A DNA stretch of 64,000 nt from Paraspadella gotoi (GCA_051294375.1 CM119267.1:3778759-3842758); one strand, 5' to 3'; counted from the stretch's first letter, positions 25,191 to 39,596 are shown. Numbers and translations: made by a program. Notes: a model not told the origin generated them from the letters alone.

Positions 25191-26609
25191 GGACAAACAG
25201 TTTTTTCAGATTGAGTGCTTCTTTGTTTGTGCCTGCGCCTGTGAGATTGGATATCAAGGGAGAGAGGGAGAGACCGGAGGGTGTATCGGCCTCAAGTGCT
25301 ATTTTCCTTTTTTCCCTTTTTTTTTCCTCTTTTCCCTTTTTCCTCACTTTTCCTTTTTTTCCTTTTTCCTCTCTTTTCCTTTTTTTTTCTCGCCCTCGTT
25401 TCTTTCTTCGCCTCAAAGATTTTTTTCTTCAAACCAAATCTGACGATAAAGAAATCCGAAACTCGTGTTTTTATTTTTTATTAAAAAAAGGTTTTATATA
25501 TTTTTTGTATATAAAAACTAAAAGGAAAAAAAATTGTGTTTGGAGTTTTGAGGTCAGACAAATACTTCGCGGTCCAATGAATCTGTCTGAAAAAAGGAAG
25601 AAATAAATTTTGTGTTTTTAAAACTTAAAAGGTTGAATGTCTTATGTAAAATTGTACATATTTTGTCACTTTAATCGCGTTTGGACCAATATAAATTTCT
25701 CTGGCAATACTGGTGGACATAAATCAAAAGTGGCTAATTTTTAAGAAAACAAAAAAAAACAAACAAAAAAACCGGCTCTCTTTTCCGAGAACGCCTCAAT
25801 TCAGTTCCATTATTCCAGAACTTAATCTTAGTCTTGATATTTAACCTAAATCTGTTCTTAAATTCATAACATAATCATTAACGTTAATCCCTAACCTAAT
25901 CTTTAACAAACAAAAAATTAGCCTAATTTCAAATTTAAGAAAAAATGGGGCGCTCTGGGAAAATAAGGCCCAATTTATTATCTTTTGTTTTAAAAATTTA
26001 GAAATGGGTCCGAGAAAATAAGAGAGAAAAATAAAAAGAAAAAAAAAACCCTTAAAAATTGAGACGATTCCATAAAAGAATAAAAGAGTAATGTTTACAT
26101 CTTCGGCTGCCCGCGTGGGAAGAAGAAAAAGGGAGGAGGGGGCGAGAGGAAGAGGAGGAGGAGGAAGAGGATGAGGAGGAGGAGGAGGAAGAAGAGGAAG
26201 AGAAGGAGGAGGAGGAGAAGGAGTAGTGAGTTAACTGGAGGAAATAGAAAGAAAGGAAAGAAGGTCGAGGAGACAAAAAAGAAAAGATGAAAAGGAAAAA
26301 AAAGGAAAGGTACAATATATAATGTATAATAAGACTGAAGATCATCAAATGTGAAATGGAAAAGAGAAAGGAAAATGATAAGAAANNNNNNNNNNNNNNN
26401 NNNNNNNNNNNNNNNAAAAAAGTTAAAAGCAAAAAAAGAAAAAAAAGAAATCTTAAAAAAAAAAGGAAAAAAAAAGGTTTTTATCGAAGAATTCGTAAAG
26501 AATAAAAGAAGAAACATAAAAATTCAGGCACATCAGGCAAAACAGGATAGGAGATCTGTCAAAAAAACTGTATACTCGTGTGATGGAAGAGAGATGGAGA
26601 GAGAGAGAT

Positions 26610-26678
<69 letters not shown>

Positions 26679-27548
26679 CATTTCGTAGGGCCTCGCTATT
26701 ATCAAAATTAAAATAAAGTTTGTGAAGTAGAAGAAATTTCGACGTCGCGAAATCTTAAAAATCTCTGCCCTTTCACGTCCTCACTTTGGAAATCACGTGA
26801 AGGAAAAAAGTCAGTGATAATAAGAATTCATTTTTAATGAGTCGTGGATGTGACGACGCTGTACCAGGTGCAACTTTGCAGTTCGATTTAATTACGTCCA
26901 CTCTTCTGTGGCCTTTTTTAATTGCCATGCAAGAAGAACAATTTACCACCTCAAGCTTGTAGATGCTCACACAAAAATCAAATCAAAAAGCACACAACAT
27001 CATCAAAAAAAACAGCAATCACACACCAAACAATCAACGAAACACACACAAAAAACACTCAAACAAAACATCAAACACATCAACAATCACCAACTCCAAA
27101 AATCACACCAGCATCAAACAACACAAACACAAACACAAACTCAAACACAAACACAAACACAAACATATAACACAAAAAAACACACACAACAACCACAAAC
27201 GGGAAAACAACGACACAAACAAAAAAAGAACATTGATCCACGACAACACCATGACAACAAACAACACAAGCAAAGAAACAACAAACACCACATCACAATC
27301 ACACAAACAACAACAACAGACACATAAACAAAATCAAATCAAAATGTGAAATGGAAAAGAGAAAGGAAAATGATAAGAAAAAAAAAAGTTAAAAGCAAAA
27401 AAGAAAAAAAAAGAAATTAAAATAAAAAAAGGAAAAAAAAAGGTTTTATCGAAGAATTCGTAAGAATAAAAGAAGAAACATTAAAATTCAGGCATCAGGC
27501 AAAACAGGATAGGAGATCTGTCAAAAACTGTATACTCGTGATGGAAGA

Positions 27549-27635
<87 letters not shown>

Positions 27636-30600
27636 TCGTAGGGCCTCGCTATTATCAAAGTTAAATAAAAGTTTGTGAAGTAGAGAAATTCGACGTCGCG
27701 AAATCTTAAAATCTCTGCCTTTCACGTCTCACTTTGAAATCACGTGAAGGAAAAAAGTCAGTGATAATAAGAATCATTTTTAATGAGTCGTGGATGTGAC
27801 GACGCTGTACCAGGTGCAACTTTGCAGTCGATTTAATTACGTCCACTCTTCTGTGGCCTTTTTTAATTGCCATGCAAGAAGAACAATTTACCACCTGCAA
27901 GCTTGAGATTGTCTCAAAAAATTGTATAGTGTTTTGGTCACAAAATGTGGGCTGACCAGTGACCAGCGACAACACCACCAGTGACCAGTGAAGCAGGCGT
28001 CGCTATCGTCACGTGGAATCTGGTGATGTTTTTTCATTGTCGTCGTTGTTGAGAATTGTGNNNNNNNNNNTCAGATCCATCTATCGTTTCATTTCCTGCG
28101 ATGGTCTTTCTCCTTCTGTAAGAAAAAAAACAAAACAAAAGACGCTCAGTTATTCTTCTGGTTTTNNNNNNNNNNNNNNNNNNNNNNNNNNNNNNNNNNN
28201 NNNNNNNNNNNNNNNNNNNNNNNNNNNNNNNNNNNNNNNNNNNNNNNNNNNNNNNNNNNNNNNNNNNNNNNNNNNNNNNNNNNNNNNNNNNNNNNNNNNN
28301 NNNNNNNNNNNNNNNNNNNNNNNNNNNNNNNNNNNNNNNNNNNNNNNNNNNNNNNNNNNNNNNNNNNNNNNNNNNNNNNNNNNNNNNNNNNNNNNNNNNN
28401 NNNNNNNNNNNNNNNNNNNNNNNNNNNNNNNNNNNNNNNNNNNNNNNNNNNNNNCGAGAAACGGTGAGGGGCAGTGTGCCGTCTCGGCTGTTTGGAACCT
28501 CCTTGCGAGGGCCGAGACTGGAACCAAGAATTAAGTACCGTTCGATCGTGGGAGTGGACAAGACGCGGGGCCACGCCTACAATGGTCACAAATAGTCGAA
28601 CAGAGACCACTCTGAGCCTCGTACGGACCCAAATTAAAAACCCCTCGACGGTACTGGGTTTTTGGCCGAGTCGACTGGCAAGGAATGCCTTATTGAGGCC
28701 GCCGGAAAATTTGGGCATCGAGAGACCAGGCAAAGTCACCAGGCAGTTGACCCCTGCCAAAAAAAAAATCCCAAGAAAATTAAAACCCACGTGGGTCCAA
28801 GGGGAGGGGGCAGGGGGTCTAGACGGGGTGGTGTGTTGTCGAGCAATTAAACGGGTCGGCGAGTAAACGGCCCATAACCGAGACTTACATCGTCTGCTTC
28901 TTTCTTTCGCCTCGCGAGTCTTTTGTTTGTTTGTCTACGACGAAATATAAAGAAGGTTTTTTTTTTCATTTCGCGGAATATGTTTTGTTTTGTTTTTGTT
29001 GTTGTTGTTTTTTTGGGTCGTTGTTTCTTTTTTTTTAGTGTCGTTTTCCGTTGGAATCTTCTGAACCGAGAAATGAGAAAAATGAAAACTTTAAGAAGAA
29101 AAAAAAAACAACGGGGAATAGAAATGTTAAATTAAATAAGAAAAACAATCCTTCTAAGCTGAATGTATTGTATAAAAAAATAATCTCTGAATGACATTGG
29201 TGCAACCGATATAAAAATTATCTATTCATTCAATAAATAAGCTATCTTGCCCCTGACTTTGGACAGGCTTTTGTGGTTTAAGGCCTCCATCACTCTTACA
29301 AGATAATGACATAGCAGGTCCCTGCAAGCTTTCAATCAAGACTCTCTCACAGTCTCTTTTATTCACTCCCAGAGTACCTGGCTTCCCCATCAATGAAGTG
29401 GCATAATATTTCAAAGAATGTTTCAATTTAATTTATGATAAATCGGTTAATTTTGACATTTCGATCATAATACGTATAATCAGAGAATTGCGGTTAAAAA
29501 TTATTTTTAAAAAAATAATAAAATTAAAAAGGTTTTAAGTAAAATGTTTAAAAAAAATAGTGAATGGAGAGTAAATTGAAAAAAATGAGGTCCATCGACG
29601 ACGGCGTCTCTCGACTTTTGAAGGGGAGGAGGAAGAGGAGGAGGAGGAGGAGGAGGAAGAGGAGGAGGAAGAAGAAGAAGAGAAAAAGTGAAGAGTAAAT
29701 CTCGAGACGAAAAACACGAGAGCCATGAATCTCCGAAGAAGAAAATCGAGGGGAGAGCAAAGTCTGATCCAGACTGTCTTAATGAAAATACAGTGGATGA
29801 GGAAATGAGGAAGGGAACTGTGGGATGAGGCGACTGTGGGATGAGGCAACTGTGTGACGAAATCGAAGCCGTGTGGTCAAAAAAATTATATTAACTTAAC
29901 ATACTCAATGTCTACTTAACATACAATAATTTTGTTAGCAGCGAAAGCAAAGATTTAGCATTTTTACAACGAATTTATTTTGGTTTAAAAACTTTGCTTT
30001 CTCTACTAATACACCAACAAAGAAAAAAGAAAGGATTATTACAATAACTTTATTCAAAAACTGAAGTTTCAAGTTGAAATTTTAATTTTAAAAAATTACT
30101 ATAGAGGGATAAAAATGCTAATTAATGAGAAANNNNNNNNNNNNNNNNNNNNNNNNNNNNNNNNNNNNNNNNNNNNNNNNNNNNNNNNNNNNNNNNNNNN
30201 NNNNNNNNNNNNNNNNNNNNNNNNNNNNNNNNNNNNNNNNNNNNNNNNNNNNNNNNNNNNNNNNNNNNNNNNNNNNNNNNNNNNNNNNNNNNNNNNNNNN
30301 NNNNNNNNNNNNNNNNNNNNNNNNNNNNNNNNNNNNNNNNNNNNNNNNNNNNNNNNNNNNNNNNNNNNNNNNNNNNNNNNNNNNNNNNNNNNNNNNNNNN
30401 NNNNNNNNNNNNNNNNNNNNNNNNNNNNNNNNNNNNNNNNNNNNNNNNNNNNNNNNNNNNNNNNNNNNNNNNNNNNNNNNNNNNNNNNNNNNNNNNNNNN
30501 NATCTATAACCGTTTGTGATAACGGTGATGATAACGACGGAGGTAACGGTGAATCCCCGTTTGGTTTTTATCACAACCTCATCGGACTAATATTAGTCTC

Positions 30601-31632
30601 TGGCGACGCTGATGAATGCGTCGGTGGCGACGAAAACCTTTGCCTGTGATGGCATTCCTTGGATGGCAGACTCTTTAATTAAATTAGCAAAGACAGTCCT
30701 TTCATGGCAAATTCGGCAGAAAGAGAGAGAGTGAGAGGCAGGACTTAAGAAAAAATAAATCTCGGATGGCAATGCCAGTTTTACGGGAATATCAGAGCCT
30801 CAATGCCATATGGCAGATGATGATAACCGACCCGGAATGCTTTATTGAACACAAGATATAAGAAAAAATGTTGAGGGCGGTATTTTTCTGTGGCGTTGGC
30901 ACAGTGTTGACGTTGACGTTTGATGGCGTGGGCGCAGTGTTGATGCTGACGTTTGATGGNNNNNNNNNNNNNNNNNNNNNNNNNNNNNNNNNNNNNNNNN
31001 NNNNNNNNNNNNNNNNNNNNNNNNNNNNNNNNNNNNNNNNNNNNNNNNNNNNNNNNNNNNNNNNNNNNNNNNNNNNNNNNNNNNNNNNNNNNNNNNNNNN
31101 NNNNNNNNNNNNNNNNNNNNNNNNNNNNNNNNNNNNNNNNNNNNNNNNNNNNNNNNNNNNNNNNNNNNNNNNNNNNNNNNNNNNNNNNNNNNNGATGTTG
31201 ACGTTTGAAGTCGTTGGCGCAGTGTTGATGTCGACGTTTGATGGCGTTGGCGCAGTGCTGATGTTGACGTCTGATGGCGTGGCTGATGTTTCAGCGGCGT
31301 CGTTGATGGCGTAAAAAGAAAATCGGAAATCGCGTCGGACGCAAAAACGATCGGACGGATTTTTTAGCGTCCGCCGCCGTCGTCGTCGTCGTCGTCGCCT
31401 TCTCAGTCGTCGTCGTCNNNNNNNNNNNNNNNNNNNNNNNNNNNNNNNNNNNNNNNNNNNNNNNNNNNNNNNNNNNNNNNNNNNNNNNNNNNNNNNNNNN
31501 NNNNNNNNNNNNNNNNNNNNNNNNNNNNNNNNNNNNNNNNNNNNNNNNNNNNNNNNNNNNNNNNNNNNNNNNNNNNNNNNNNNNNNNNNNNNNNNNNNNN
31601 NNNNNNNNNNNNNNNNNNNNNNNNNNNNNNNN

Positions 31633-31663
<31 letters not shown>

Positions 31664-34579
31664 TCCCTCTCCGTAGTCGTCGCGGTTATCGCGTCACGTG
31701 ACCGAAAATATCGACAAAGTTTGTCAACGTTTATCGCGAACGGCGCCAAAAAAAAANNNNNNNNNNNNNNNNNNNNNNNNNNNNNNNNNNNNNNNNNNNN
31801 NNNNNNNNNNNNNNNNNNNNNNNNNNNNNNNNNNNNNNNNNNNNNNNNNNNNNNNNNNNNNNNNNNNNNNNNNNNNNNNNNNNNNNNNNNNNNNNNNNNN
31901 NNNNNNNNNNNNNNNNNNNNNNNNNNNNNNNNNNNNNNNNNNNNNNNNNNNNNNNNNNNNNNNNNNNNNNNNNNNNNNNNNNNNNNNNNNNNNNNNNNNN
32001 NNNNNNNNNNNNNNNNNNNNNCTCCCCTTAATTCTCAGTTCTTAATTGTCTCCTCTTCCACAATCCACCCTCCCTTCCACCCCCCCTTACCTCTTCGAAA
32101 AGGTCCTCAACTCTACTGGAGAGTCGGGAACCACACCGTCCAGGGAACCAACGTCCGCGGCGACGAGTCCGTCGTCTCCAACTACACCTTCGGCGTCGTT
32201 TTCGAGGATCACGGGAAGAGCCTCCAGTGCGTCGTCGCCCACGAGCATTGGAACACCTCGCTCATGCCGCTCATGTGCGAGTACGACCGGATCAACGTTA
32301 CCTTCAAGCCGAAGCTCATTTGTCCCAGGTAGAGAGAGAAGATGGGAAAGGATGGGATGATGGGAGGATGGGNNNNNNNNNNNNNNNNNNNNNNNNNNNN
32401 NNNNNNNNNNNNNNNNNNNNNNNNNNNNNNNNNNNNNNNNNNNNNNNNNNNNNNNNNNNNNNNNNNNNNNNNNNNNNNNNNNNNNNNNNNNNNNNNNNNN
32501 NNNNNNNAAAACGATGATGTGATGAAATGATAAAACGATTAAATGCTAATATGATAACAAGTAAAATTATAAAATATTAAAATGATAAAATTAAAAAAAA
32601 GGGTCTTTGGGAATTAAATTTTGAACGTTAATCTGGTCGGTCCCTCCCAGAGTAATTAAATCATGAATTCAGCGTAAACGGATCTCTCTCTCTCTCTCTC
32701 TCTCTCTNNNNNNNNNNNNNNNNNNNNNNNNNNNNNNNNNNNNNNNNNNNNNNNNNNNNNNNNNNNNNNNNNNNNNNNNNNNNNNNNNNNNNNNNNNNNN
32801 NNNNNTAAAGATTAAGTTAATGATTAAGGTTAGGAATTTGGTTAGTGATTAGGGTTAGGGATTATGGTTAAGGATTCGGGTTAAGGTTAGGGTTATGATT
32901 AAGAATTAGGTGTGGGCTAGGGATCAGGGTTATAAGTTTAACAATATATTTAGGTTAAATATTAAAATTAAAATCAAATTCTGGTATAAAGAAACAAAAG
33001 TGGGGCACTCTCGGAAAACAGAGCCCAAAAAAAGGGACAAGACTCGTAATAATATTTCGGTAGAAGGGAAAAACATACGACACAAACAGCGATGGAGAAT
33101 AAATAAATAAATAACTCGGCGACGAGAGATTCCGTCTCTCCTCCCCTTAAAACGCGGGAAAAGAGAAGACAACAATATCCTAGAGAGGGCGCTGCCGTTG
33201 CTATGGAAACCCTCCTGGGGGTGGGCGGAGGGAAGAAAATGACAAAAGGAAAAAAAACCGGACGGAAAAATTCGTTTTTCTTCCTTAAAAAAAANNNNNN
33301 NNNNNNNNNNNNNNNNNNNNNNNNNNNNNNNNNNNNNNNNNNNNNNNNNNNNNNNNNNNNNNNNNNNNNNNNNNNNNNNNNNNNNNNNNNNNNNNNNNNN
33401 NNNNNNNNNNNNNNNNNNNNNNNNNNNNNNNNNNNNNNNNNNNNNNNNNNNNNNNNNNNNNNNNNNNNNNNNNNNNNNNNNNNNNNNNNNNNNNNNNNNN
33501 NNNNNNNNNNNNNNNNNNNNGAGAGATAGAGACAGAGAGAGATCGTGATCGAGTGGGTATTTGGATCTGATCCAGAGACAGACATATCTTAAAATTTCTT
33601 TTCCTTTTTTTTTTAGGAAGACAAATCTGTTCAAACTTTAAAATTTCAAATTGAAAAAAAACATTTTGGTCGAAGCGTGAAAAAAAATTCAGTGTGGTTT
33701 TAAAATTGGAAATAAAGGATTTATCTCTCTTTTAGTAATCGAAATAACAAGACAAAATGACTTATTATTAATATTACGCATCGTATTCCAACAAAAAAAG
33801 TACGTGTGATAATGAGATAATATGTCGAAACGATTCGTTAGGACAGAATGATGTTATCAGAGTGAACTTATCTCCTTTCAATCTGTAACAGCTTATGACC
33901 ATAATCACAGATGAGAGATTATCCTTTTTTCTTCCTAAATATTTCGTATTCATCTCAAGAAACATCTTTGCCCCACATAACGACGCATTTTTCCCGCTAA
34001 CGATTCTAACGACACAAAACAAAATCTTATTGCGAAAAGGAACAACTACAACAATCGAAACAACAACANNNNNNNNNNATAACAACAACAACAACGAGAA
34101 ATTCCCGCGCTTTTGCTTCTGGGGTCGCGACGACGCAGAGACGTACGCGCGGCAATAAAGAAGATGGCGGCACTAACTCACCAACGCGATCATTGGGAAA
34201 ACAACCCACCCTTTTCTCTCATTCTTCGCTCTGTTATGCTCTGTCTCTCTCTCTCTCTCTCTCNNNNNNNNNNNNNNNNNNNNNNNNNNNNNNNNNNNNN
34301 NNNNNNNNNNNNNNNNNNNNNNNNNNNNNNNNNNNNNNNNNNNNNNNNNNNNNNNNNNNNNNNNNNNNNNNNNNNNNNNNNNNNNNNNNNNNNNNNNNNN
34401 NNNNNNNNNNNNNNNNNNNNNNNNNNCTTAAATTCTCTCTTCTTTCCTCCTTTTTTCCTTTCCTCCTTTTTTCCTTTTCTCCTTTTTTCTTTTTCCTCTT
34501 CCTCGCAAAACCGAAATGACTTGTGAGACTTTATCACTTACTATCTGTCTGACTTTCTTTCTTTCTGTCCTTCTTTCTC

Positions 34580-34614
<35 letters not shown>

Positions 34615-35466
34615 CTCTTTCTTTCTTTCTCTCTTTCTTTCTTTCTCTTTCTGTCTCATTGGGTTATTTCAGTACAGATCTCTCCACTCAATACAAAAAC
34701 AAACAAACAAATAATAACTTCATCATTCTCCCAGTTTTTTCCTCTCCCACTCGACTGCTTTGATTTGCAATATNNNNNNNNNNNNNNNNNNNNNNNNNNN
34801 NNNNNNNNNNNNNNNNNNNNNNNNNNNNNNNNNNNNNNNNNNNNNNNNNNNNNNNNNNNNNNNNNNNNNNNNNNNNNNNNNNNNNNNNNNNNNNNNNNNN
34901 NNNNNNNNNNNNNNNNNNNNNNNNNNNNNNNNNNNNNNNNNTCCCTCTCCCTCTCTCCTCTTCCACTCCCTCTCCCTCTCTCTCCCTCCCCCAGAACCGT
35001 TGTCTTCCACGAGTGGGATTCAGACTATCGCGTCTCCTGTGACGTTTTCATCAATCCTCCGGTTCCCGCGGAAAACATTCACTGGTTGCTTGGCAACGGA
35101 AATTACTCTCACGCCTTGCAGAACAACTCAAAGTTCTTCTCTTATAGAGTCGACAAGACCTTTCGCGGATACCACATACAGGTTGTTGTTGTCGTTGTCG
35201 TTGTTGTCGTTGTCGTTTTTAACAGGGGATAAGTAGAAAGGACTGAAAAGAGACTGGTTTAATTTATTATTCTCTTGTCATAAATTTAGTCAGATTTTAC
35301 ATATTAGTGATTAATATCGATACATGGACAACAATGAATATGACCAACGGACTATTTAAATATTCTATAATTTGCTTTATTTATATATAGTTTATATATT
35401 GGGAACTTTTTTTGTATCTTCTATTGTACATTTTAATTTAAAGAGAAGGAGAGGGGGGTTGGAATT

Positions 35467-35517
<51 letters not shown>

Positions 35518-38203
35518 GACGCAGAGAGAGAGAGAAGAGAGAGCCGAAGGACCTCTTTTGGTGAGGCAGAAAAAACCTGTTAGAAATAAGATAGGAGATG
35601 ACAAAGACGGGGCAGGGTTGTGATTAGAGAAGAGAGTACAGAGAGACATCGAGAGAGAGGACGGAGAGAGAGAGGAGAGAGAGGAGAGAGAGTGAGAGAG
35701 AGAGAGACTCTTGGGCAGAAAGAACCCCTGTAGTATATAAAGAGGAAGAGAAGAGGGGTGGTTTGCATTAGAGAGAGAGAGAGAGATGAGAGCTAGAGAT
35801 GAAGAGAGATAGAAGAGAGAGAGAGAGAGACTGAGGAGAGAGTGTATGATAGATGAGAGGAGAGATGATCGAGAGAGAGATGGAGAGCAGAGGTGAGAGA
35901 GAATGATATTTAAGAGCAGACAAAAATAAGAGATGACATCAAAGTCGATATTTCACTTCTTTTCTTCGTCATTCAGTCGACTTTTCATTACGGTGCCCAT
36001 GCATGGCATGACATTGCGCGTGGGCAGTCGATGAATGCTCACTCCATTGTTCGCTTCTCGTTTTGCAGCGACCCATCAGCGTTTCGTATAGCGGCGGGTA
36101 ATGCTTATATTTGATGATATCATATCAAATTATCTTTAATTACGTAAACCTATATATTAAAGTGAAAGAGGCTCACGCCGATGTCTTTCTGATTATAACT
36201 ATCTCTCTCNNNNNNNNNNNNNNNNNNNNNNNNNNNNNNNNNNNNNNNNNNNNNNNNNNNNNNNNNNNNNNNNNNNNNNNNNNNNNNNNNNNNNNNNNNN
36301 NNNNNNNNNTCTCTTTATTTCTACAGGGTTTTCTCCACAAAAGTCTTCTCTCCCTCAAAATTCCCGAGCGGCAGTTGACGCTTCACATCTTCGGCGCGGT
36401 GGGAGTCTCAGCGTCGCGGGCGATCAGGCTCGAGCTCCACTACGGACCCAGGCTGCAGTGCCCCTCCGAACAGGCGAGCTTGGGCCGGCAGGCTGTGAGG
36501 CGCAGTGAGAATTTGTTTAAATCGATTGGTTGGTTGATTTGATTGATTGATTGATGGATTGATCTGAATGATTGATTGATCTAAAAGATTGCTTGATATG
36601 AATGATTGACTGCTTTATTTGCTGAATTGATTGGTTCTTGGATTGATACTTTTTTTATTGGACAATGGGCGTGCTTCTTAAAAGGATTACGTGTTATTTT
36701 TAAGTCAAAATATACTTTACAACTCATCAACCGAGGCAAAGGTTACCGTACTGAAAAATATGTAAAGCTACCGAAAACGCATTAAAATTTGGATTGAAAG
36801 CATAAAAAATAACAGGATAAGAAACAAGGAAAAAAGGAAATAAGGAAGGAGGAAAAAAGGGAAAAAAGGGAAAAAAAAGGAAAAAGGGGAGGAAAAAATA
36901 AGAGAGAAGGCGGCGCCCAAAATAAAAAAAAAAAGAAAAGGGGAGGAAAAGAAAGAAAAAAAATAAGAAAGGAAAACGAAAACGAGGTCTGACATTCGAC
37001 GAAGGAGATTTCCAAGAAATGAGGGCAAAAAGGCTAAAAAAAGGAGTAAAAACAAGAAAAGAGTAGAAAAAAAAGGGGAAAAAAGGAAAAAAAAGGACAA
37101 AGGAAAATAGACAACGTTGTACAAATAACGGGAAGAAAAGTTGGAGAAGTTGAAGAGGAAGATTTAACAAAAAAAGACATAGAGGGCAAAATGTAAGAAT
37201 AACCGACCGGGGGAAACAAAGCAAACAAACAAAAGATAAAAAAACAAAAAAAAAAACAAAAAACAAAAGGGACATTTCGACGAATCCAAATATATAACGC
37301 CTTCCGAAATCCACCGCCCCCCCTTCCCCCGCCTCCCTCCGCTAAAAAAATAAAGGGTCTCTTAGGGACACTTTTTGACGGACGGAATAAAAAAAAAAAA
37401 GCGGGAAAAACCGGACGTCGTAAAGAAAAAAAAGGGAAAAAAGAAGAAAAACAAGGAAAGAAACACTTCGGGGGAGGGGGGCGGCAACAAAGGAGAGAGA
37501 GAGAGGCGTACGGGACGCACGGACTGACGGAACTGACGATGCGACGGACAGCAAGATGAATGGGTTTTTGGCCGGGTTCGTATAGCGTGTCACATGCTCG
37601 CCGGTTGATTGGACCAGGTTGACGTTTCGAGCGACCTTTGACCCCCTAGGGGGCGGAGGCCCAGGTCTCCGGGGGGGGGAATTCGGAAAAGGGGGGAAGA
37701 GGGAGGAAAGCGTGGGGGGGGGGGGGAAAAGACGGCGGAGAAGATTTGAGGTCAAGATTGTTCGCCTTATAGAGGGAGAAGGGGAAGGAGAGGGAGGAAG
37801 GGGGAGTTGAGGGAGGGAGGGAGGGGAAAGGGGATAATGATAGAGGGGGAAGGAGGGGGAGAAAGGAAAGAGGGGAGAGGGAGAGAAGAGGAGGAGTAAG
37901 GATATGTGGGTAGAGGGAGGAAGGTAAGAAGGGGGAGAAGGGAAGAGGGAGAAAGGGAGGAGGAGGGAGGAAGGGGGGAAATTCGAAGTCGCGTGAAGTT
38001 GTCAAAAGTCAGAGACTAAGGAATGAAGAATGAGGCGAATTCGTCCTGATCTAAAAGATAAAACGAAATATGGTAGAGACGAATGACTGAACGAAGAGAT
38101 GAACGAATGATTAAAGAGACGAATCAATGGAGGAGACAAATGAATGATCTCAAAGATGAACGAATAATAAAAGAGATAAACGAATAAAAGGAAGTCAACT
38201 GAA

Positions 38204-38241
<38 letters not shown>

Positions 38242-39563
38242 CGAACGCATGAAAGAAGAAAAGAAAAAAAAAACTGGATCGATTATTCGAGAAGGAAAAA
38301 AGAAAAGAACGGTGATTCCAATGTGCGTTGCGCCGCAGTGACTTTCTTTCACGTGTTTTTCCTAGTGATCACTTGACTACCGTGAGAGCTCAACATGCAC
38401 CGCATTGTTATTCCGTCTTTTATTTTTAATATGATTTCTTTAAAAAAAACAAGAGGTAGCGCTAGCAGTCGATTAGATTCGAGGTTCTTTTCGTGTTGAG
38501 TAAAAATAACAAAAGAGCAACCGAGGGAGTATTACCCGAGTTGGGAGGTTTTTAAACGTAAGCGAGACCGACTGACAGACCAAATTACAGACCGACCGAC
38601 AGACCGACCGAAAAGTGACTTATTCAGTCGCTCCGCGAGTACTCGCGGCGCGACTTAAAAGAGGAAATTCATGATTCCATTCAAAAGAATCGATGAGAAT
38701 CGTCATCGACGTTAGGCAGACTCTTTTTAAAATTATGTAAATTCCGAGAAATTCGATCGAAATTCAATCGAATCATATTATCTTATTTGATGAGAATGAA
38801 ATATAATTAAAAGATATCGTTGACATTTCTAGATTAATTTGTACTGAATAGGAAATTATATGAAATAGGGACAACCAATATCAAAATTTAGGTTACAATT
38901 AGGTAAGAATTAGCTTAGAAATAGTCAAGGTAAAGGGAAAGGGAACTGGCAAGGAAATGAAAAGGAAACGAGCAAGAAGATGGGAACATGGGACATGGGA
39001 ACATGGGAACGGGCAAAGGAACTGGCAAGGGAAATGGAAAGGACAAGGGAAATGGCAAGGGAACGGGCGAGGAAACAGCAGTAATGGTGGGGGTTTTAAT
39101 ACGATATAGTTTACTATTAGAAAAGGAAGGGACAAGGAAACTGCAAAGGGAACAAACACGGTTTAAGCTTCAATTTTCGCCAAATCTCCGCTTTGCTTTA
39201 TTTACGCCAATCCACTCAAAGCGGTTCCGTTTTTTTTTTACAATTCCGCGACTCTTTGGAACGGAAAAAAAAGCAAAAAAAAGCAAAAAAAAGTGAAACA
39301 GCTTTTCCGACGTAATTTGGGTTATCTTGTTTGTTTACGGAGTCACAACCTTACCCAAACAGCGCCGGCGTCCCTTACCCTCCCCGCGGCCGACCCTTAC
39401 CCGCAAAATAGAGAGGCAGTCGAGGTTGGTTGTCGTCGTCGTCCGCGTTGTTGTTGTTGTTATCCCATCGTCCTCTTCCCCTTTCTCCTCTAATTCTTTT
39501 CAACGCAATTCACCGTCTTTTCTCTTTTTTTTTTCCCTCCCGTTGTTTGTTTTTATTGCGTCT

Positions 39564-39596
<33 letters not shown>

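Larger units (their letters stand above)
21100..32030. other. Ig gene intron 2: repeats, no further exon seen
   Basis: This ~11-kb intron (21091-32102) is AT-rich at 21.8-23.1 kb with no recognisable feature, then holds a SINE, microsatellites, a duplicated block, minisatellites and several gaps. Phase matching joins exon 2 to exon 3 directly, so no intervening coding exon is required. Confidence 0.6.

Noticed and set aside
26922-27349. Asn/Thr/Gln/His/Lys-rich frames in three phases
   Set aside because: All three + frames are open because the DNA lacks G and T; composition, not coding.
28146-28866. Long frames on both strands next to the ~290-N gap
   Set aside because: About half of each frame is N, both strands are open, and no domain is recognisable; listed only as an unassigned island.
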